A stretch of DNA of 19,386 nucleotides from JAKVCB01 sp963578605 (GTDB taxonomy: Bacteria > Planctomycetota > Planctomycetia > Pirellulales > Lacipirellulaceae), in contig CAUZEA010000103.1 in assembly GCA_963578605.1 (NCBI GenBank), positions 1-19,386 on the forward strand, given 5' to 3'. Positions within the stretch are counted from its first letter, which is position 1. Each line of letters begins with the position of its first letter. The translations under genes and the position numbers were made by a program. A model generated the notes under the pieces. The model was given only the letters and a program-made list of their open reading frames with translations. It was not told where the DNA came from and searched no databases. This document shows, one piece after another, positions 16,040 through 19,386 of the stretch.

Positions 16040-18750
16040 ATGAAGAGAATAGCGGCAACTTCTGTTCTCGCGGCTGATCTCAATGGGCTGGAGAACCATC
16101 CCGGCAGGCAGGAGAAGAAAGATCGCGCGGTGCGGAAAAACATGAGCGTTGCCTCAACCTTGGTGGCGGTGTGTGCAATCGCCACAATGCTATCGTACCA
16201 GGGACAGAAAACCATGGCAGCGGAAGGGCCGGCTGACACAGCGCATGCCGGACCCGAACTGGTCATCGGCCAGACCGGGAAAGCCCCGCAGATTGATGGG
16301 GTACTGGACGACCGTGCCTGGGAAGATGCGGCGCGGGTAGAATACCTGGACAGTAACAGCGCAAAAGCGCCCAGGGAAAAAACTCAGGCCTGGGTTGCCT
16401 GCGACAAGGAGCACCTCTACTTTGCCTTCAAGTGCCATGAATCGCAGATGGACAAACTGGCGGTTAAGCAGACCGAGATCAATGAGCTCCTGATATCGCT
16501 GGATGATTGCATCGAGATTTTTCTCACTCCACCGATTGATCCCCCACCCCCCGCTGGGTCTTACTACCAGCTCATGATAAATGCGAATGGAATCTTTTAT
16601 GCTTCCTCTCCCTATAACGGCACAAGGTGGAAACCTGACATTAAGGTCGGTGCGAAGCGCCTGCCTGACAGTTGGATTCTAGAGGTATCGATTACTTTTC
16701 AATCGCTCAACCGTGGCTCGCCGTCCGCAGGAGAGGTCTGGAGCGTCAACATTGGCAGAGAGCAAAAGACACACGGTGTGAACCTCTTGAGTGCCTTTTC
16801 CCCGGTAGGTGGCAATTTCCATACACCGGAGCTGTTCGGAACGTTTCGCTTTGAAAAGAAAACGCCGCGGCGAGTCGGCAACTACTCATTTGGCGGGAGG
16901 GTCATCACTGAAAATGGACCTCTGGAAGATGCCCGTGTTGTCATCGGACAGCAGGTTGCCTTTACGAACAGCAGTGGAGACTTCACCATTGACCACCTCC
17001 CGACAGGTGCCCAGACGCTATCGGTCACCAAGAGCGGATTCAGACCCGTGTACAAGCCGGTGGTCAGGCAGATCGAGCTCAACACCAACCAGGTGGCAAA
17101 AGAACCATTCCTTGTCGAGACAGTAATGGTCACCGCGTACGGTTTCAACTGGTCGCTGGGAGCAGTGGCTGCCGAGAAAAATTACCAGATTTATTTCAAT
17201 CATGTAAATACACCTGTTGCGCCAGGGACACGCCTTTCAGAAGACCAAACCGCCGAGCAACATGACATGACATTGGAAACCGTGGCAACGCTCGATTCGT
17301 ACGAGCCGGTGACGTTCACGGTATTTTCGAACGAGGAACTTGGCGAATGCACGGTGTCGGTGGGCGATATGGTCTGCGCGGAAGATCCATCGCAAAGAAT
17401 AAAGGCTGCAACCGCCGATGTGCGGGTGGTGCAAGTCTGGATACCCCCTGTTGAACTGGGGGGTAGCGGTGCATATCGGCCTGAGATACTGAAGCCCTTG
17501 ACGGCCGTAGATATCGGTCCAAAGACCTTCAGGCAGTTCTGGATCACTTACCATATTCCCCCGGACACACGAGGAGGATTGTACCAAGGAGACATTACCT
17601 TCCGCCCGGCAAACAAGGCAAAGACGGTACTCTGGTCGGAGATGACCGTCTTCCCGTTCCGGCTGCAGAAATCAAAAGACAAGCGGTTCGGAGTGTTCTA
17701 CCTCGGTGGCGGAGGTAAGAGCGGGGTGTTCAATATGGATAAGAAGAAAAGTGACTACCGGGGTGACTTCATTGATATGCATCAGCACGGCGTTGACGGC
17801 CTTGTTTTTCCTGGCGAGCCGGCTTTCAAACGCGCACCTGACGGGACTATTGCGATTGATTTTGAGTTGGTGGACCACGCCCTTGATGTCTTGAAAGAGA
17901 TCGGCTGGAAAGATGTTTCCCTGGTAATGAACTTCAGCCCCATGAATCGCAACCTTTCCTATGTAACAGGGATCACCGGAGATGACATCAATGCGGGCAA
18001 TCTGACCGAGGAACACATCACGGCCCTCAAAGAGGTCATAACAGGAATAAACAAGAGGGTGAGAGAGCGAGGGTTCGAAACGCCTTACTACATGTGGTAT
18101 GACGAAATCACCGCGCTCGGCCATGTCGAGTTCTGGGTGAACATGGCAAAGGTTTTTAAGCCGATATCTGATGGGGAAAGAGCTTTATCACGTTACTGCA
18201 TACCGCATCCAAGAAACACCTTGACATGATTGCTCCCTACCTCGATGCGGCTGTCAGTGGCGACATGCCTGCAATAGACAGCATTAGCAAAGTGAAAGCG
18301 GCCTACCCGGCCATAAGTGAGTGGCATGTCTACGGAGGGATCGGTGGGAGCTTTAGAGAGAACAGGCGCAATAATGGCTGTACGTTTTACCGCGCACCGG
18401 TGTGCTACACCTGGGGTTGGGCATATCAGGCAATAGTCAAGGACCAAAAAGAAGACGCCGGGCGGTTATACCCCTGGCTTACAGCCACCGTTCCGGCCGA
18501 AGACGGGAGTCCCATGCCGACACTGCAGTGGGAGGGATATAGAGAAGGTTGCAAAGACCTGGGCTACATGGTTGCCCTGGAACGCGCGATTGCCCGCTCG
18601 GAATCCCTACCCGCAAGAAGCGACGCCGTGAAAGAGGGGAAAAAACTCCTTGACGCAGTCAGGGCCGGCGCAAGACCTGGGGACAACAAAGATTTTGATG
18701 TCCTCCGCAGAGAGATGGGCGAAGCCATCACTCAGCTCTTTTCACAATAA
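16040..18750 (+). pseudogene. Secreted CBM9-like / carboxypeptidase-regulatory-like / GH123-like protein, frameshifted
   Basis: Start at the ATG 16040 with GAAAGG nine bases upstream; an ATG at 16142 (signal VASTLVAVCAIATML) is an alternative. Domains: CBM9-like carbohydrate binding at about 74-275 (QIDGVLDDRAWEDAARVEYL), a carboxypeptidase-regulatory-like beta sandwich at about 284-340 (GRVITENGPLEDARVVIG), and from about 495 a domain like the N-terminal part of GH123/DUF4091 glycosidases (FRQFWITYHIPPDTRGGLYQ). A WYDE motif at 686-689 has the adjacent Asp-Glu seen in GH123 active sites. The first frame ends at 18229 with an unrelated tail. Similarity continues from about 18175 in the -1 frame (KSFITLLHTASKKHLDMIAP), through GWAYQ and LQWEGYREGCKDLGYMVALE, to the TAA at 18748-18750. 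One lost base in GGGGAAAG (18173-18180) explains this; repaired, the protein has about 900 residues. It could be a real mutation or a sequencing error. The exact GH family is uncertain. Confidence 0.82.
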
Positions 18751-18987
18751 CAAAGGATGGCGCGAAGATCTTGTTTCATCCTCAATGCAACCGCTTTTTC
18801 ACGGGACTAGAAGATTCCCATGTATGAAACCCTTCTAGTAGCGCACGCAGCCGGAAACACCTTCCATGTTGTATCGGTCAACATGAGTCATCCACGCAAT
18901 AACTGTCGGTCGTGGGACACTGGACAGATAACAATGCTGGCGAGTCGCCCACATCCTGATAATTATCTGTAGAGGTCCTAATTGGTG
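18751..18987. other. Spacer with no assigned gene
   Basis: This 237-bp stretch between the frameshifted CBM9-like gene and the VCBS fragment shows no supported coding frame, terminator hairpin or RNA gene. GAGG at 18972-18975 is a possible ribosome site for the VCBS fragment. Confidence 0.5.
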
Positions 18988-19296
18988 ATGAAATCTATCC
19001 GAGGAGTGATGCAAAGCATGAAACACATGCGATGTGCGTGGGTTCTGGGAATTGTCGGGCCAGGCATACATGTGTTAGTTGGTACAGGCTGCTTGTGTGC
19101 GGAAGTAAACGTGTGGAAGCATGAAGGATTTGAGGAACTTTCCCGAGGCCAGTTTGAAGATGGGGGAAGCAACCTGTATGTGAATGCCAAGGGAGTGATT
19201 GAGACGATTCACCGCTGGGATGTCAACAACGATGGTTATGTCGACCTGCCTCTCGGCAACTTGGGCTTCCCCCCTTTAACTGATCCAGGTCTATGA
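18988..19296 (+). pseudogene. N-terminal fragment of an FG-GAP/VCBS-repeat secreted protein, truncated next to an IS
   Basis: The ATG at 18988 is preceded by TTG and GTG codons in frame (18982, 18985); GAGG at 18972-18975 best fits the GTG at 18985. A signal-like segment (CAWVLGIVGPGIHVLVG) is followed by GFEELSRGQFEDGGSNLYVN and IHRWDVNNDGYVDLPLGN. The DVNNDGYVDL stretch is a calcium-binding FG-GAP/VCBS repeat signature, and full proteins of this class have several such repeats. Here the frame ends after about 100 residues, with a tail (LGFPPLTDPGL) that looks foreign. IS3-type sequence follows at once, so insertion is the probable cause. The rest of the gene may lie beyond the element. Confidence 0.65.
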
Positions 19297-19307
19297 GAGA
19301 ATCGCAT

Positions 19308-19322
19308 CCGGGCGTAGCCCGG
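19308..19322 (+). other. Perfect hairpin upstream of the transposase gene
   Basis: CCGGGC, loop GTA, GCCCGG: a 6-bp GC stem abutting the Shine-Dalgarno sequence AAAGGA (19323-19328). No T-run follows, so it is not a standard terminator. Such hairpins can limit transposase translation from read-through transcripts in some insertion sequences; that role here is inference. Confidence 0.45.
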
Positions 19323-19337
19323 AAAGGATTTCCTCAG

Positions 19338-19386
19338 ATGAAGAAGAACCGACACACGACCAAGCAGATTATTGAGAAGCTTCGTC
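19338..19386 (+). CDS. IS3-family transposase orfA (helix-turn-helix subunit), N-terminus only
   Basis: Sixteen codons are visible: MKKNRHTTKQIIEKLR. This matches the conserved opening of IS3-family OrfA proteins (MKK-R-T-EQII-LR), whose N-terminal helix-turn-helix binds the element's ends. AAAGGA at 19323-19328, nine bases upstream, is a good ribosome site. The gene continues past the window; a partly overlapping orfB with a DDE integrase domain is expected but not visible. Family assignment rests on a short stretch but a characteristic one. Confidence 0.75.
   Translation, partial: MKKNRHTTKQIIEKLR

Larger units (their letters stand above)
19270..19386 (+). mobile_element. Left end of an IS3-family insertion sequence, rest beyond window
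   Basis: The orfA start at 19338 and the abrupt end of the preceding VCBS-type protein place the IS boundary at roughly 19255-19300. The terminal inverted repeat cannot be defined because the other end is outside the window. The start coordinate given here is an estimate. Confidence 0.5.

Noticed and set aside
18170..18182. Possible programmed -1 frameshift at GGGGAAAG in the CBM9-like gene
   Set aside because: The direction of the shift is -1, but in the reading frame the codons are GAT GGG GAA AGA, which does not give an X-XXY-YYZ slippery heptamer, and no obvious downstream stimulatory structure was seen. A simple base loss or read error is more likely.

Overview
The window looks like chromosomal DNA of a planctomycete, most likely of the Pirellulales/Rhodopirellula type. 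The evidence is the gene content: two proteins of the DUF1549/DUF1553 'planctomycete cytochrome' class, a DUF1501 protein, a WD40 protein with an N-terminal planctomycete-type cytochrome C (PSCyt1) domain, and a pre-peptidase C-terminal (PPC) domain surface protein. Nearly every gene carries a Sec or Tat signal, so the window encodes mostly extracytoplasmic proteins.

Left part (1-6.6 kb). A leftward PSCyt1-DUF1549 gene runs off the left edge (1-923). A 525-bp divergent spacer containing a G-quadruplex-type motif separates it from a rightward Tat-exported protein (1449-2984). That protein is an unrecognised His-rich family and, by reading, a tandem internal duplication. Facing it is a leftward gene (3277-6495) for a heme-binding/WD40 protein in which a coiled coil of about 250 residues separates two blocks of WD40 repeats.

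Middle part (7.0-13.3 kb). Three closely spaced rightward genes look like one operon: BIG2-DUF1549-DUF1553 with a probable GTG start at 7068, a Tat-exported DUF1501 protein, and a PPC-domain protein. The DUF1549/1553 plus DUF1501 pairing is a planctomycete hallmark whose biochemical role is not settled. The gene set suggests an envelope or extracellular polymer-processing module with c-type heme or metal sites.

Right part (13.3-19.4 kb). This half is carbohydrate-related and decaying. An apparently intact secreted pectate-lyase-like beta-helix protein with a sugar-binding-like C-terminal domain (13653-15347) is followed by three damaged genes. The first is the C-terminal stump of a sodium:solute symporter with a further 1-base frameshift. 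The second is a CBM9-like/GH123-like secreted protein broken by a 1-base frameshift near 18175. The third is an FG-GAP/VCBS-type secreted protein cut off after about 100 residues. Immediately after that an IS3-family transposase (orfA) begins and runs off the right edge. The simplest reading is an eroding saccharide-utilisation locus beside an insertion sequence, although the two single-base frameshifts could also be sequencing or assembly errors.

No tRNA, rRNA, CRISPR array or convincing intrinsic terminator was seen. The most interesting items are the internally duplicated His-rich Tat protein, the heme-WD40-coiled-coil-WD40 protein, and the carbohydrate locus made up largely of broken genes.
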